Shown here: positions 36,203 through 44,546 of the stretch, piece by piece
Layout: each line of letters starts with the position of its first letter
Numbering within the stretch: position 1 is the first letter of the stretch
Source: Lentibacillus sp. CBA3610
GTDB lineage: Bacteria > Bacillota > Bacilli > Bacillales > Amphibacillaceae
DNA length: 64,000 bases
Reading direction: 5' to 3'
Assembly: GCF_013373365.1 (NCBI RefSeq)
Contig: NZ_CP035925.1
Location: forward strand, 1,364,001-1,428,000
Translations under genes and position numbers: made by a program
The notes under the pieces: generated by a model
The model's input: only the letters and a program-made list of their open reading frames with translations
Database searches by the model: none
Told to the model about the DNA's origin: nothing

Positions 36203-36940
36203 ATGTACACGATTGGAAAGCTATCAAAGAATACGGGAGTTACGGTGAGGACATTGGATTATTATGATGAGATTGGTTTGATTCAACCTTCATCAAAAAC
36301 GGAAGGAGGGCACCGTTTATACAGTGAAGATGACGTCATGCGGCTGGAACGTGTTTTAGCGTTAAAATATATGGGGTTTTCACTGGAGCAAATTAAAGAC
36401 ATCATGGAAAACTCCACTTCGAACTGGCAGGAATCGATCCAGCAGCAACTGGAATTGATTAAACGGGAACAGGAACGACTGCAGACGCTGGAACAAGCAC
36501 TGCTCGGTGTCTTTTATTCTATTGATATAGAGGGAGAGATTAACTGGCAAATTATTTTTGGAATTATTCAGTTGTACCAGCAGGATCCTTTAGATGCCTT
36601 AAAGCAATATGAGGATTACCTGAATAAAAACGAGATGAAAAAAATCATGGATATGAATCCGCAAAATATGAGTGAAGAAGACATCAGAGATTGGATAAAG
36701 GTCATTCAGGACATCAAAAATAACCTTGACATTGACCCGGCTTCAGATAAGGCCAAGCAGCTGGTAGAAAACTGGGCAAATCAGTCAGATGAAATGTTTG
36801 GAAATGATAAAGAATTGATGGGAAATGTGTGGGAAGCACTGCAAAATTTAAAGGAGGGCATTGCTTTTTACCCAATGAATAAAGATGTCATCGATTTCAT
36901 TGAAAGGGTTTATATGACAAAGGAGGGAGTGGATAAATGA
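36203..36940 (+). CDS. MerR-family regulator of an ABC exporter
   Basis: 245 residues. N-terminal MerR helix-turn-helix and wing: YTIGKLSKNTGVTVRTLDYY, EGGHRLYSEDD, then ALKYMGFSLEQIKDIMENS and a long coiled-coil helix; the C-terminal about 110 residues form a helical effector domain (WANQSDEMFGNDKEL), as in TipA-like proteins. It presumably senses a lipophilic compound and activates its own operon with the ABC genes, whose first start overlaps its stop. The operator is visible at 36149-36169. Confidence 0.9.
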   Translation: MYTIGKLSKNTGVTVRTLDYYDEIGLIQPSSKTEGGHRLYSEDDVMRLERVLALKYMGFSLEQIKDIMENSTSNWQESIQQQLELIKREQERLQTLEQALLGVFYSIDIEGEINWQIIFGIIQLYQQDPLDALKQYEDYLNKNEMKKIMDMNPQNMSEEDIRDWIKVIQDIKNNLDIDPASDKAKQLVENWANQSDEMFGNDKELMGNVWEALQNLKEGIAFYPMNKDVIDFIERVYMTKEGVDK

Positions 36941-37872
36941 TTCTCGATGTAAAAGGTGTCACGAAAGTTTTTCGCGGTAAAGGAAAATCCAGGAATGTTG
37001 CCAATGACAATCTCACATTTACGATTAATAAAGGCGAAATATTTGGGCTTCTCGGACAGAATGGTGCCGGTAAAACTACGTTGGTGAATCAAATATTAGG
37101 ACTGTTAACGCCTGACGATGGTGACATAGAACTGTTGGGTGAATCAGTAATGCAGTCACCTGCCCGTGCCAGGTCTATTTGCTCCGTGCAGCCGCAATCT
37201 CAGGTGCCATTGGGGTTACTTACGCCAAAGCAGGCAGTAACACTGATGGGGAAAATGCGAGCCGGGAAAAAGTTCAATCCGAAGCGGGTAGAGAAGCTTT
37301 TTGAGGCATTGGATATGGGGGAGTGGGCAAACACAGAAGGTGAAAAGCTTTCAGGTGGTGCCAAACGTCTAACAACCTTTTGCATGGCGGTGGTTGCCCC
37401 GGGTGAATTAGTCATCCTTGATGAGCCTACCAATGATGTTGACCCAGTTCGCAGACGCTATCTTTGGCAGGTGATACGTGACCTGACGAAGAATGGAAAC
37501 TCAGTGATTTTAGTAACCCACAATGTCATGGAAGCGGAAAAGGCGGTGGATCGAGTGGCTATTATGGATAAAGGAAAAATCCTAATACAAGGAGATCCAT
37601 CAGAAGTAAAAAGTTCAGTGGGTGACCGGATGAGAATTGAGCTCAGTTTAGAAAAGGAATTAAAACATATCGAGGTTCCCAGTTGGGCGCTTTCTTCTCA
37701 TCAGAACGGTTCGCGTCTCGTTTTCTCTATGGATCCATCCAAAGTATCATCCACCGTTAATTGGGCAAAGGATCAGGCAGATAAAGGACTTGTTATAGAC
37801 TACGCCTTGTCTCCAACTACCATTGAGGATGCGTATATTGAATTAACTGCAAAAAAAGAGGCGGTGTTGTAA
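36937..37872 (+). CDS. ABC transporter ATP-binding protein (drug-export type)
   Basis: 311 residues. Walker A GLLGQNGAGKTT (about residues 39-50), Q-loop region CSVQPQSQ, signature LSGGAKRL, Walker B LVILDEPTNDVDP, and switch His in VTHNVMEAEKA. The C-terminal extension is typical of DrrA-like exporters. Start overlaps the MerR stop; stop overlaps the permease start. Works with the downstream permease in the membrane to expel the regulator's ligand. Confidence 0.95.
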   Translation: MILDVKGVTKVFRGKGKSRNVANDNLTFTINKGEIFGLLGQNGAGKTTLVNQILGLLTPDDGDIELLGESVMQSPARARSICSVQPQSQVPLGLLTPKQAVTLMGKMRAGKKFNPKRVEKLFEALDMGEWANTEGEKLSGGAKRLTTFCMAVVAPGELVILDEPTNDVDPVRRRYLWQVIRDLTKNGNSVILVTHNVMEAEKAVDRVAIMDKGKILIQGDPSEVKSSVGDRMRIELSLEKELKHIEVPSWALSSHQNGSRLVFSMDPSKVSSTVNWAKDQADKGLVIDYALSPTTIEDAYIELTAKKEAVL

Positions 37873-38603
37873 TGGGTATAGTCAGCCATTACAAGTATGT
37901 TTTTCAAATTCAGCTTATTAGAAATGCCGGGTTTTTTATATTTATTGCTTTACTGCAAATCCTGATATCCATAGGGATTGTAATAGGATTCACCTATCTT
38001 ATTCCAAATCCGGATACAGAAACTATTCTATTTTTAGCAACAGGTGCTCCGACGATTATATTCATTTTTACAGGGCTGGTAATTCTGCCTCAGCAAATCG
38101 GTAATGCAAAGACAGATGGATATATGGAGTATATGCGTACATGGCCGGTGAATCGTTCCGTCATTCTTGGAGCAGACACAACGATATGGTTGTTAATTAC
38201 CTTGCCGGGAATAATCGTTTCAACTATTGTTGCACACCTTATGTTCACTCCGGGATACGATATCTCCTGGACAGTAGTCCCTGCATTACTCATGATTGCA
38301 TTAACCTCCATCGGTATTGGATATGGATTTTCCTATCTGTTGTCACCAGTAGCATCGATGGGCATTTCTCAGGCTGTAGTATTTGGAGCACTTATGTTTT
38401 CCCCAGTGAATTTTCCAATGGATCGGCTGCCGGAATGGCTTCAGTCACTCCATGAAGTGTTACCAATTTATTCGATGGCAGAAGTGATGCGCGCTTCCCT
38501 GGCTGCATCTACCTTTGATGCAACGATAGGAAATTATATTAACCTAATGGTATGGTGCATTCTAGGGTTTGGTGGAGCTATATTTATTTTAAATCGAAAG
38601 TAA
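37872..38603 (+). CDS. ABC-2-type permease subunit
   Basis: 243 residues with six likely membrane helices (GFFIFIALLQILISIGIVIG; IIFIFTGLVILPQQIG; LVPA-like central segments; FGGAIFIL at the end) and the ABC-2 motif region FSPVNFPMDRLPEWLQSLHE between helices. It overlaps the ATPase gene by TAATG. A Rho-independent terminator follows at 38643-38671. Confidence 0.9.
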   Translation: MGIVSHYKYVFQIQLIRNAGFFIFIALLQILISIGIVIGFTYLIPNPDTETILFLATGAPTIIFIFTGLVILPQQIGNAKTDGYMEYMRTWPVNRSVILGADTTIWLLITLPGIIVSTIVAHLMFTPGYDISWTVVPALLMIALTSIGIGYGFSYLLSPVASMGISQAVVFGALMFSPVNFPMDRLPEWLQSLHEVLPIYSMAEVMRASLAASTFDATIGNYINLMVWCILGFGGAIFILNRK

Positions 38604-38642
38604 CGGTAAAAAAATATTCCATTTCAGATGAAAATAAATTGG

Positions 38643-38671
38643 AAAGGGACTTGGAGGGAAGTCCTTTTTCT
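38643..38671 (+). terminator. Rho-independent terminator of the MerR-ABC operon
   Basis: GGGACTT and AAGTCC(C) pair around GGAGGG, followed by TTTTTC. Located about 40 bases after the permease stop. Confidence 0.75.
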
Positions 38672-38773
38672 GTTTCTGTGGTATTATTATTTTTCTCATT
38701 TTTTATCAACCGACTAGCCGAAATTGGGTTATATTGTCGCCATTGACTGACTCCCACGGTTTCCCGTTCCAAT

Positions 38774-38849
38774 GTTATTAAACTATTTGGCCTTACAATG
38801 CCAATATGGGCGCTTCCCATTATTCCGGATAAGCTCCCGGTGATTGAAT
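38774..38849 (-). repeat. Cassette-boundary repeat CBR17 (long form)
   Basis: GTTATTAAACTATTTGGCC, TACAATGCCAATATGGGCGC, CATTATTCCGGATA, AGCTCCCGGTGATTGAAT. The right core is degenerate (GCTCCCGG). Confidence 0.75.
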
Positions 38850-38852
38850 ATT

Positions 38853-39056
38853 TTATTCTGCCAATCTTTGTCTAAAATTCTTATAAAATCCAAATATGCT
38901 TTCCGCTGCAAAAACAATTCCTAAGATTAAATAAAGCATTGCTCGGTCCATCTCATTCCATCCAGCAATAGAAGCTAAAATTAGACCTACAGCAAAGATG
39001 AATATAAATGAGTGAAATATCAACTTGAACCTTCTATAACTTTTATTTTTATCCAA
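38853..39056 (-). CDS. Very small membrane protein
   Basis: 67 residues from a TTG start with GGGAG upstream. Polar start DKNKSYRRFK, then LIFHSFIFIFAVGLILASIA and AMLYLILGIVFAAESIFGFY as two helices. Stop four bases from CBR17. No family recognised. Confidence 0.6.
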   Translation of the reverse strand: MDKNKSYRRFKLIFHSFIFIFAVGLILASIAGWNEMDRAMLYLILGIVFAAESIFGFYKNFRQRLAE

Positions 39057-39072
39057 TGCATTTACACTCCCT

Positions 39073-39106
39073 TTCTTATTCCGCGAAGGCGCCCGATTGC
39101 AGAAAG
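39073..39106 (-). repeat. CBR18 (right half only)
   Basis: TTCTTATTCCGCGAAG and GCGCCCGATTGCAGAAAG. No left arm; it directly abuts the upstream region of the 67-residue gene. Confidence 0.6.
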
Positions 39107-39142
39107 GTTATGATCCAAAAAGGATTTGTTAAGCAGATTAAA

Positions 39143-39469
39143 CTACTTCCCCATCTGTTTAAACGCCTCTTTCATGACGTATTCAGTTATTTTTGGATCC
39201 TCCATAATATTTTTGATAGCATCTGTTTGAGCTTGCTTTTCATACAGTTCTGATTTACTCTGTATTTCAGTTTTAATTCTATCTATCTCCTGGGCATGCT
39301 GCTTCTCCATTTTTTCTAAATCAGCTTTCCGTTGTTCCTCCATCTTTTTTAAATCGGCTTCTTGCTGATTCTTTAAATTTCTAAGCTCTGTTTTGCCTTT
39401 ATATGTTGCCAAAAAGTATGAAGAAACTGAACCAATTAAAGCTACTATGACAGGTATCCATATTTCCAT
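39143..39469 (-). CDS. Membrane-anchored coiled-coil protein
   Basis: 108 residues. One N-terminal helix (WIPVIVALIGSVSSYFLATY) and then a long charged coiled coil: LRNLKNQQEADLKKMEEQRK and further EKMEKQHAQEIDRIK heptads. GGAGGTAG precedes the ATG. Similar layouts occur in phage or small stress-related membrane proteins; no function can be assigned. Between CBR18 and CBR19. Confidence 0.7.
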   Translation of the reverse strand: MEIWIPVIVALIGSVSSYFLATYKGKTELRNLKNQQEADLKKMEEQRKADLEKMEKQHAQEIDRIKTEIQSKSELYEKQAQTDAIKNIMEDPKITEYVMKEAFKQMGK

Positions 39470-39515
39470 TATTTATTCTACCTCCAATATACAGTTATTC
39501 ATAAACGCTGAAAGT

Positions 39516-39590
39516 GTTTATACCAAATGGCCCTATGATGCAATATTGGAGCTATTCCTTATTAGAGAAAATCGCCCTCTTCTTGAATAG
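39516..39590 (-). repeat. Cassette-boundary repeat CBR19 (long form)
   Basis: GTTTATACCAAATGGCCC, TATGATGCAATATTGGAGC, CCTTATTAGAGAA, AATCGCCCTCTTCTTGAAT. After it comes TTTGCTATTAGCTGGTA, the same tag that borders both IS110 copies on the right. Confidence 0.75.
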
Positions 39591-39627
39591 TTTTTTTGCT
39601 ATTAGCTGGTACGTTGAATCTAATACT

Positions 39628-39792
39628 TTAGAAATATTCATTTATTATTTTAACCCAGCCAACTACTGCCAATATGAACATAACACCCCAAAAAAAGCTT
39701 CTGCGCCATATCCGAGGTATAGCAAACCAGTAAGATACAATCTTCAAAGATGTATCATCTTTTTTATTATTGTTTTTATCACTAATATGCAC
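39628..39792 (-). CDS. Short basic membrane peptide gene (54 residues)
   Basis: Opens with a GTG (start uncertain; GGAG is very close upstream). MHISDKNNNKKDDTSLKIVS, then the cationic-aromatic stretch YWFAIPRIWRRSFFWG and a single helix VMFILAVVGWVKII. It is the only reading frame between CBR19 and CBR20 and has array position and direction, which is the main support. Confidence 0.45.
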   Translation of the reverse strand: MHISDKNNNKKDDTSLKIVSYWFAIPRIWRRSFFWGVMFILAVVGWVKIINEYF

Positions 39793-39800
39793 CACTCCAA

Positions 39801-39843
39801 TTGTTAATCGCTTCTTAGATTAAAGCGCCCTATTATGGAATAG
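39801..39843 (-). repeat. Cassette-boundary repeat CBR20 (medium form)
   Basis: TTGTTAATCGCTTCTTAGATT then AAAGCGCCCTATTATGG. Followed on the plus strand by AGCTATTAACCGGTAT, a variant of the tag also seen after CBR19. Confidence 0.7.
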
Positions 39844-39915
39844 TCGTTTAAGCTATTAACCGGTATTTTTGAAATAAAACAGTAAAACTCTCTCATCCAC
39901 CATTTTGACTTTACA

Positions 39916-40356
39916 TTAATCATTTATATGGATATTAGGGTTTTTCCTTTGTAAATAGGAAATAAAAGCAACTTTACTTTTGGGTGAGACCATTGCAATT
40001 TCAGTGGTTAATTTGCCATAGATAATTTCATACTTATCAAAAGAAAAGGTGGCATCCGCGAGAATACCCTTAGTATATTTAATTGAGATAATGTCATCTA
40101 TGGGGACTTTAGCCTTATGCGGACCAAAAGAAATAAGTAAAACATCGTCTTCAATTGAATAATATGCTCCCCACCAAACCCAACCTAAGTATATACTAGC
40201 AACTAACAAAAAGATTGCTATGAACCCTTTTAACATAATTGAAGAACCATCATTAGTTGGTACAAATAAAATTGCCAATATAGCCGTTATTAGGGATGCC
40301 AGCATAATGTAGTTCATAATAAAATGAAACAAACTTTTTTTCGGTTTGAATTTCAA
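39916..40356 (-). CDS. Membrane protein with PH-like domain
   Basis: 146 residues starting at a TTG after GGGGCTG. Two helices (FIMNYIMLASLITAILAILF; FIAIFLLVASIYLGWVWWG), then a small beta domain YYSIEDDVLLISFGPHKAKV followed by DDIISIKYTKG, the pattern of bacterial PH-domain membrane proteins. It ends IHIND. Role unknown. Between CBR20 and CBR21. Confidence 0.65.
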   Translation of the reverse strand: MKFKPKKSLFHFIMNYIMLASLITAILAILFVPTNDGSSIMLKGFIAIFLLVASIYLGWVWWGAYYSIEDDVLLISFGPHKAKVPIDDIISIKYTKGILADATFSFDKYEIIYGKLTTEIAMVSPKSKVAFISYLQRKNPNIHIND

Positions 40357-40400
40357 CTTTTCAGCCCCTATACGGATTAAATTATCACTAACAGATTAGT

Positions 40401-40470
40401 TCATCTCAACAATTTGGTTTTGGAAGGGTACCAATCCTTATTCCTGATAGGCGCCCGTTCGTATTGTTTA
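40401..40470 (-). repeat. Cassette-boundary repeat CBR21
   Basis: TCATCTCAACAATTTGG, TACCAATCCTTATTCCTGAT, AGGCGCCCGTTCGTATTG. The arm CAACAATTTGG is near consensus. Confidence 0.75.
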
Positions 40471-40505
40471 ACCCCTATAACTCAAAACTAAATAGATTTA
40501 TTTAT

Positions 40506-41042
40506 TTATTTATAATAATTTTCTGGTTTAATTATATTCCATTCCCAAAAATGCGAACCTTGAGAAATAATAAATCTATCAAACCAAAGCTCAAAATTTG
40601 AGTTTAATCTTTCCCATCGATCAACCGGTGAAGATGAATCATCCCATAATAGGTAATCTAACTCATAGTCCTCGCACTTTTCAGAATTAACAAATAAATA
40701 TTCTTCTGCATAGTAACCAATTGGATAGCAATAACCAGGCATATGGGATAAATGGTTTGATTTCATTTCATTTAAACTAAATAATTCCATTCCTCCACCA
40801 TATTCACTCTCAAAAATTAATGCTCCATTGTGATGTAATAAAAAATTTTGCAAATCATCCGGGATTTTCCAACCAGTCTCTTTTTCAAAATCGTTTATAT
40901 CCTTCAAACTTGCAGGTTCATTAAATTTACATTCAGCTTTTAACAACATACCTTCAGGTTTTTGTATAAGCAAATTATTATCTTTATCTAATCTTCGTTT
41001 TAATCCTTGAAGTGTCAAATGAACAAATGATTGATGTATCAA
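40506..41042 (-). CDS. SMI1/KNR4 (SUKH) family protein
   Basis: 178 residues from a TTG with GGAGG seven bases upstream. Core motif: NDFEKETGWKIPDDLQNFLL, HHNGALIF and GGGMELFSLNEM, then YYAEEYLFVN and DYLLWDDSSSPVDRWE, as in SUKH proteins, many of which act as immunity proteins against nuclease-type toxins. No cognate toxin is adjacent, so it may be an orphan immunity gene. Between CBR21 and CBR22. Confidence 0.8.
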   Translation of the reverse strand: MIHQSFVHLTLQGLKRRLDKDNNLLIQKPEGMLLKAECKFNEPASLKDINDFEKETGWKIPDDLQNFLLHHNGALIFESEYGGGMELFSLNEMKSNHLSHMPGYCYPIGYYAEEYLFVNSEKCEDYELDYLLWDDSSSPVDRWERLNSNFELWFDRFIISQGSHFWEWNIIKPENYYK

Positions 41043-41160
41043 TTGAGAACCTCCTATAGAATAAACTAACCGTTGACTTTTAAAAATGATCAGATATAAA
41101 TACTATTTCAACAGTACTTGAAAGAACTCCTTCTTACTTGCTCACTTGACCTAGAAAACA

Positions 41161-41199
41161 ACAAGTTTCTTCCGCGAAAGCGCCCTGTTTGCAGCATAG
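41161..41199 (-). repeat. CBR22 (right half)
   Basis: TTTCTTCCGCGAAA then GCGCCCTGTTTGCAGC. The right end abuts the stop of the gene at 41200. Confidence 0.65.
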
Positions 41200-41445
41200 T
41201 TACTGTTGAATATTAGCTTTTTTGTTATTGTTAATTACCAAATTAATAATTAACCATATAACTTGAATTATTGCCGGAATTAAAAATGCAAGCAATAAAA
41301 CCAAAAACGACAATAATTTAGTCTCAGGCGTTTGTACAGCACCCGAACCATCCACCTCTCTTGACCAAACAAACACTGTACCTACAACAAAAAGAATCAT
41401 CCAAAAAACATTTGATATCCACCAGAAAATCCATGATATCTTCAA
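41200..41445 (-). CDS. Small membrane protein with two helices
   Basis: 81 residues from a TTG preceded by GGGGG. Helix 1 IFWWISNVFWMILFVVGTVF, helix 2 SFLVLLLAFLIPAIIQVIWL. Tail INNNKKANIQQ. The stop lies right at the end of CBR22. Unknown family. Confidence 0.65.
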   Translation of the reverse strand: MKISWIFWWISNVFWMILFVVGTVFVWSREVDGSGAVQTPETKLLSFLVLLLAFLIPAIIQVIWLIINLVINNNKKANIQQ

Positions 41446-41601
41446 ATTATTTTATACCCCCTTATTTTACTACTTGAAATTCTTTCCTTTGGCAGCTGTC
41501 TGCAAATGTGCTCTGTAGTTTAACATCTAAAAACATAAATCTATAATATTTATACGGTATCTAACCCCATAGGTTTCATCTTACACGACACTATCACCCT
41601 A

Positions 41602-41655
41602 TATACGATTTTGGCGCCTTTCCTTATTAGGGAAAAGCGCCCGTTTATTTAATAA
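41602..41655 (-). repeat. Cassette-boundary repeat CBR23 (medium form)
   Basis: ATACGATTTTGGCGCC, TTTCCTTATTAGGGAAA, AGCGCCCGTTTATTTAAT. Strong inner hairpin: GGCGC..TTTCCT against AGGGAAAAGCGCC. Confidence 0.75.
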
Positions 41656-41657
41656 GT

Positions 41658-41963
41658 TTATTTCTCGTTGGCTTCAATAGAAGATAACCATTCCAAGAAT
41701 TGTTTGTACGGATAATATGTTGTGCCATTTAGTTCTATTTTAGGAGCATCAGGATATTTATTTAGTAATTCTTGAACCTCTTTTTTATTTAGATTAGAGT
41801 AAAATTCCAGATCGTTTTCTTTTATAAAAAGATTATAATTATAATTATCTTTATCTGGTTCACCAATATTCTGCAAGCCCTTTCCTATAAAATATCCCAC
41901 AAACGCTAATCCAACAGCCAACAAAATTAAACCAGTTCCTAAACCAGGTATTTCTACTTCCAT
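41658..41963 (-). CDS. Membrane-anchored small protein
   Basis: 101 residues. One helix near the N-terminus (GTGLILLAVGLAFVGYFIGK), then a polar domain with FYSNLNKKEVQELLNKYPDA and YYPYKQFLEWLSSI, which resembles a small helix-turn-helix-like or excisionase-like fold. GGGAGGG precedes the ATG. Function unknown. The stop is beside CBR23. Confidence 0.65.
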   Translation of the reverse strand: MEVEIPGLGTGLILLAVGLAFVGYFIGKGLQNIGEPDKDNYNYNLFIKENDLEFYSNLNKKEVQELLNKYPDAPKIELNGTTYYPYKQFLEWLSSIEANEK

Positions 41964-42070
41964 TCAATTCCCTCCCATTTTTTTGTTCTTAGATCATACC
42001 GCTTCGTTAATTTTATTGTAATTCTTCACAACCTCAATAATTATTCTACACGAATACGTGAAAACCTCCT

Positions 42071-42140
42071 TTAACAATCTGTTCCTATAAGCCAAGATCG
42101 GTACAAACCTTATTCCGGATTTGCGCCCGATAACGTAATT
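42071..42140 (-). repeat. Cassette-boundary repeat CBR24 (long form)
   Basis: TTAACAATCTGTTCCTA, AGCCAAGATCGGTAC, ACCTTATTCCGGATT, TGCGCCCGATAACGTAAT. Confidence 0.75.
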
Positions 42141-42157
42141 AAAATGAATACAGATTT

Positions 42158-42342
42158 TTATTTTTTGTCTTTTTTAAAAACATTTCTTAACCCTACTCCG
42201 ATAAGTATTCCTATAAAACCAGCTATGCTGAAATTAACTACGAATTCCCAGTCCATTTCCTCGTTTTGCAATAGGCTCGAAAAATACTCGTAAATAATTA
42301 CTCCCAGAATCCAACAAGCGTCACTTTTATTATGCGCAACAT
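42158..42342 (-). pseudogene. Small membrane protein gene with a frameshift
   Basis: GGGGG precedes an ATG at 42342 (MLRIIKVTLVGFW), but the frame closes after 14 codons; shifting by one base gives ILGVIIYEYFSSLLQNEEMD and VNFSIAGFIGILIGVG, ending FKKDKK at a TAA. The 185-base length shows one base too many or too few. Between CBR24 and CBR25, in array orientation. Confidence 0.5.
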
Positions 42343-42372
42343 CAACCCCCTCTCGGATAAATTAAATCACCC

Positions 42373-42399
42373 ACAATTAAAGCGCCCGTTTGCAGTATA
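42373..42399 (-). repeat. CBR25 (right arm only)
   Basis: ACAATTAAAGCGCCCG followed by TTTGCAGTATA. No middle or left arm could be found in front. Confidence 0.55.
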
Positions 42400-42428
42400 T
42401 TTTTATTGCAAAGGCTATAGGTGTATTT

Positions 42429-42629
42429 TCAAAAGGAACTATCATCTGGTTTCATTTTACCCTTGGCAAATATCCCAACGACCAAAACAATAATGCCTAT
42501 AATGCCCCCTATGAACTCAGCAATATAAAAATCTGAGTCCCATATTAAACGAATAAGAAATCCCCCAGCAAAATTTATTGTCATTGCAATACCAAGGATG
42601 ATTAGAAAACCTTTCATCATTTTGCCCAC
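42429..42629 (-). CDS. Very small membrane protein
   Basis: 66 residues (a GTG at 42629 or the ATG three codons later). FLIILGIAMTINFAGGFLIR and IGGIIGIIVLVVGIFAKGKM are two helices. No family recognised. Between CBR25 and CBR26. Confidence 0.6.
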   Translation of the reverse strand: MGKMMKGFLIILGIAMTINFAGGFLIRLIWDSDFYIAEFIGGIIGIIVLVVGIFAKGKMKPDDSSF

Positions 42630-42703
42630 TTCAAAAAAATATGACCCAATGAAGCAAATAATGGGAACAAAGGTTTTTCCGCGAAAGCGCTCGTTAACGG
42701 AAG
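42630..42703 (-). repeat. Cassette-boundary repeat CBR26 (long form)
   Basis: TTCAAAAAAATATGACCC, AATGAAGCAAATAATGGGAAC, TTTTTCCGCGAAA, GCGCTCGTTAACGGAAG. The core is mutated to GCGCTCG. Confidence 0.7.
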
Positions 42704-42714
42704 TCCTCTATTAA

Positions 42715-43191
42715 CTATTTTAAAATATCTTTTTCCATCTCTACACATTTCAAGACCGTTCCATCTGAAATATTATGACCCATTTCTTTATTTGGAATAA
42801 AACCCAACCGATTATAAAATCCAAAAGCATTTAGTGAAGAAATCAAGTTTAACTTTTGCAGTCCATTATCTTTGGCAATACTTTCAAGATTTTGGAACAA
42901 CTGCTGACCTACACCCATTTTAGGATTATTCGAGCTAACATATATGGCTTCAATTTCACCATTACTAAGATTAAGTTGACCAAATCCCACAATTTCATCA
43001 TTTATTTCTGCTACGAGCATTTCCTTATTTTCAATGCTCTCCAAATAAGAATTTGGATTTATTTTTCCTGCCCAGGCATTTACTTGATTGGGGGTATAAT
43101 GAGAGCTGCACACATTCTTTATAGCATCTGTATGCACTTTCCAAATTGCTTCATTATCACCTTTTTCAGCTCTTCTTATAAGCAAAGGCAA
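42715..43191 (-). CDS. GNAT-family N-acetyltransferase
   Basis: 158 residues from a TTG (43191 or 43185) after GAGAGAGGTGA. Acetyl-CoA binding motif A: IEAIYVSSNNPKMGVGQQLF (the Q/RxxGxG/A-type loop is MGVGQQ), then LNLISSLNAFGFYNRLGFIP. Transfers an acetyl group to an unknown amine. GNATs are frequent integron-cassette cargo, which suits its place after CBR26. Confidence 0.88.
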   Translation of the reverse strand: MPLLIRRAEKGDNEAIWKVHTDAIKNVCSSHYTPNQVNAWAGKINPNSYLESIENKEMLVAEINDEIVGFGQLNLSNGEIEAIYVSSNNPKMGVGQQLFQNLESIAKDNGLQKLNLISSLNAFGFYNRLGFIPNKEMGHNISDGTVLKCVEMEKDILK

Positions 43192-43248
43192 TCACCTCTC
43201 TCAATAAAATTACATACACCCATTCTTAGACAGAAGATACTCATAAAT

Positions 43249-43780
43249 TTATTCTACCTGTTCGTATATTTCGATCTTACAATTTTTGATATCGGTTGGT
43301 GTTCCATCAATGATAATGTCGGAGTTTGGCTTAATTGTATTTAACATTTCAATATAACCTTTTCTTCCGTGAGAGATGCAATTCTTCATATCTGACAGGA
43401 TATCTTCGGTAGAGGCCTGCTTAAAGTCCCTTGCAACCCGGCGCGCTAACGCAATATCCAATGGAGTATCAATAAATACAGTGAGGTCAATAAATTTACT
43501 TGTTTTGAAATGTTTATAGGCGAATGGAAAATCCAAGACAATATAATTGAGGTCGCAAAGCATCTCTAAATCCCTATGAGAGTGGTTAAATTCCATAAAT
43601 TATAATCAGATCCACTCTCGACCACTTTTATAATATCCTCAGGACCTTCAAATCGTAGTTCATCAAAATAAGTGCCTTTGAATTATTTAGTTCCTGAATC
43701 AATCGTGCTGTAACTGCTGTCTTTCCTCCACCAGAAACCCCAGCAATTGCAATAACAAAGGGAGACCCCTTTTCTTTCAT
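43249..43780 (-). pseudogene. P-loop nucleoside/uridine kinase-like protein, frameshifted
   Basis: MKEKGSPFVIAIAGVSGGGK with T carries a perfect Walker A (GVSGGGKT). The frame breaks near 43690; FEGPEDIIKVVESGSDYNLW follows in another frame, and the C-terminal part (43249-43596) reads LNYIVLDFPFAYKHFKTSKF, FIDTPLDIALARRVARDF and IIIDGTPTDIKN, which fits uridine-kinase-like P-loop phosphotransferases. Two frameshifts make it non-functional. It shares its repeat interval with the GNAT gene. Confidence 0.7.
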
Positions 43781-43813
43781 AAAAATCCATCCCTAACGAT
43801 TTCCTTGTTATAT

Positions 43814-43860
43814 ATTCATTGGCATAATGTTATTCCTGAAATGCGCCCGATGATGGAACA
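43814..43860 (-). repeat. Cassette-boundary repeat CBR27
   Basis: ATTCATTGGCATAATG, TTATTCCTGAAATG, CGCCCGATGATGGAACA. Left arm shortened. Confidence 0.7.
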
Positions 43861-43873
43861 AAGGCTAACGACT

Positions 43874-44404
43874 TTATGACTGATGTCTTTTTAGCATTTG
43901 TTGTAAATATTCTTCTGATTTCCCTTTTGGGATACTAAGGGTTTCCCAATTCTCATCTTTTGTTTGTTTACCAATATAAACGATTTGCCCTATATGATAG
44001 GCATAGTGAGCCATTTGTCTTTCAATCGCGTCTAATACCGTATGACTTTCACCACGGATGTACACATTTTTTAGTAAATCTTGCTCCTCTTAAACATTTA
44101 TGTTTCAAATAAAGTTGTTCAACCTTTTTCCCAAACTGTTATCATCCTCTTTAGACGTTATATCATTCTCAATTCTTGGTCGATTCCTGTACGGCTTTTC
44201 TCCATCCGAAAGTTAAAAGTCAGACCATCTAGAAATCATATTTCCGCTTAAATGTTTGGCTATAACAGCAACGCTATTTGAGGCTTCATTTAAAATCCAG
44301 TGAATTTCGTCGTTCGACAATTGACTTATTGTCTTATCCCCGAGGTCTTTGACACTTTTAAATCTTTCCTGTACAACTTTTAGGTACTCATTCCCGAGAT
44401 TCAT
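43874..44404 (-). pseudogene. DinB-like (DUF1572) protein, frameshifted
   Basis: Start LGNEYLKVVQERFKSVKDLG with EIHWILNEASNSVAVIAKHL, then a broken middle (SDGEKPYRNR), then YIRGESHTVLDAIERQMAHY, AYHIGQIVYIGKQTK and the end LKRHQS. DinB/DUF1572 proteins are four-helix metal-binding thiol-transferase-like proteins; the His residues of HYAYHIGQ remain. At least two frameshifts between 44066 and 44212. Confidence 0.75.
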
Positions 44405-44462
44405 AACGAATCCTCCCTGTGAGATTGAATTCCGATCAATAAATACAATTTATGGGAATAAT

Positions 44463-44496
44463 TTTTATTCAATTACCGCGCCCGGTTGCGGAAGAA
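44463..44496 (-). repeat. CBR28 (right half)
   Basis: TTTTATTCAATTACC then GCGCCCGGTTGCGGAAG. A possible degenerate left arm lies around 44428-44455. Confidence 0.6.
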
Positions 44497-44546
44497 CACT
44501 TCACAGTTACCTATTTAAAGCACTCAAATTAATTATAGATAAAACA

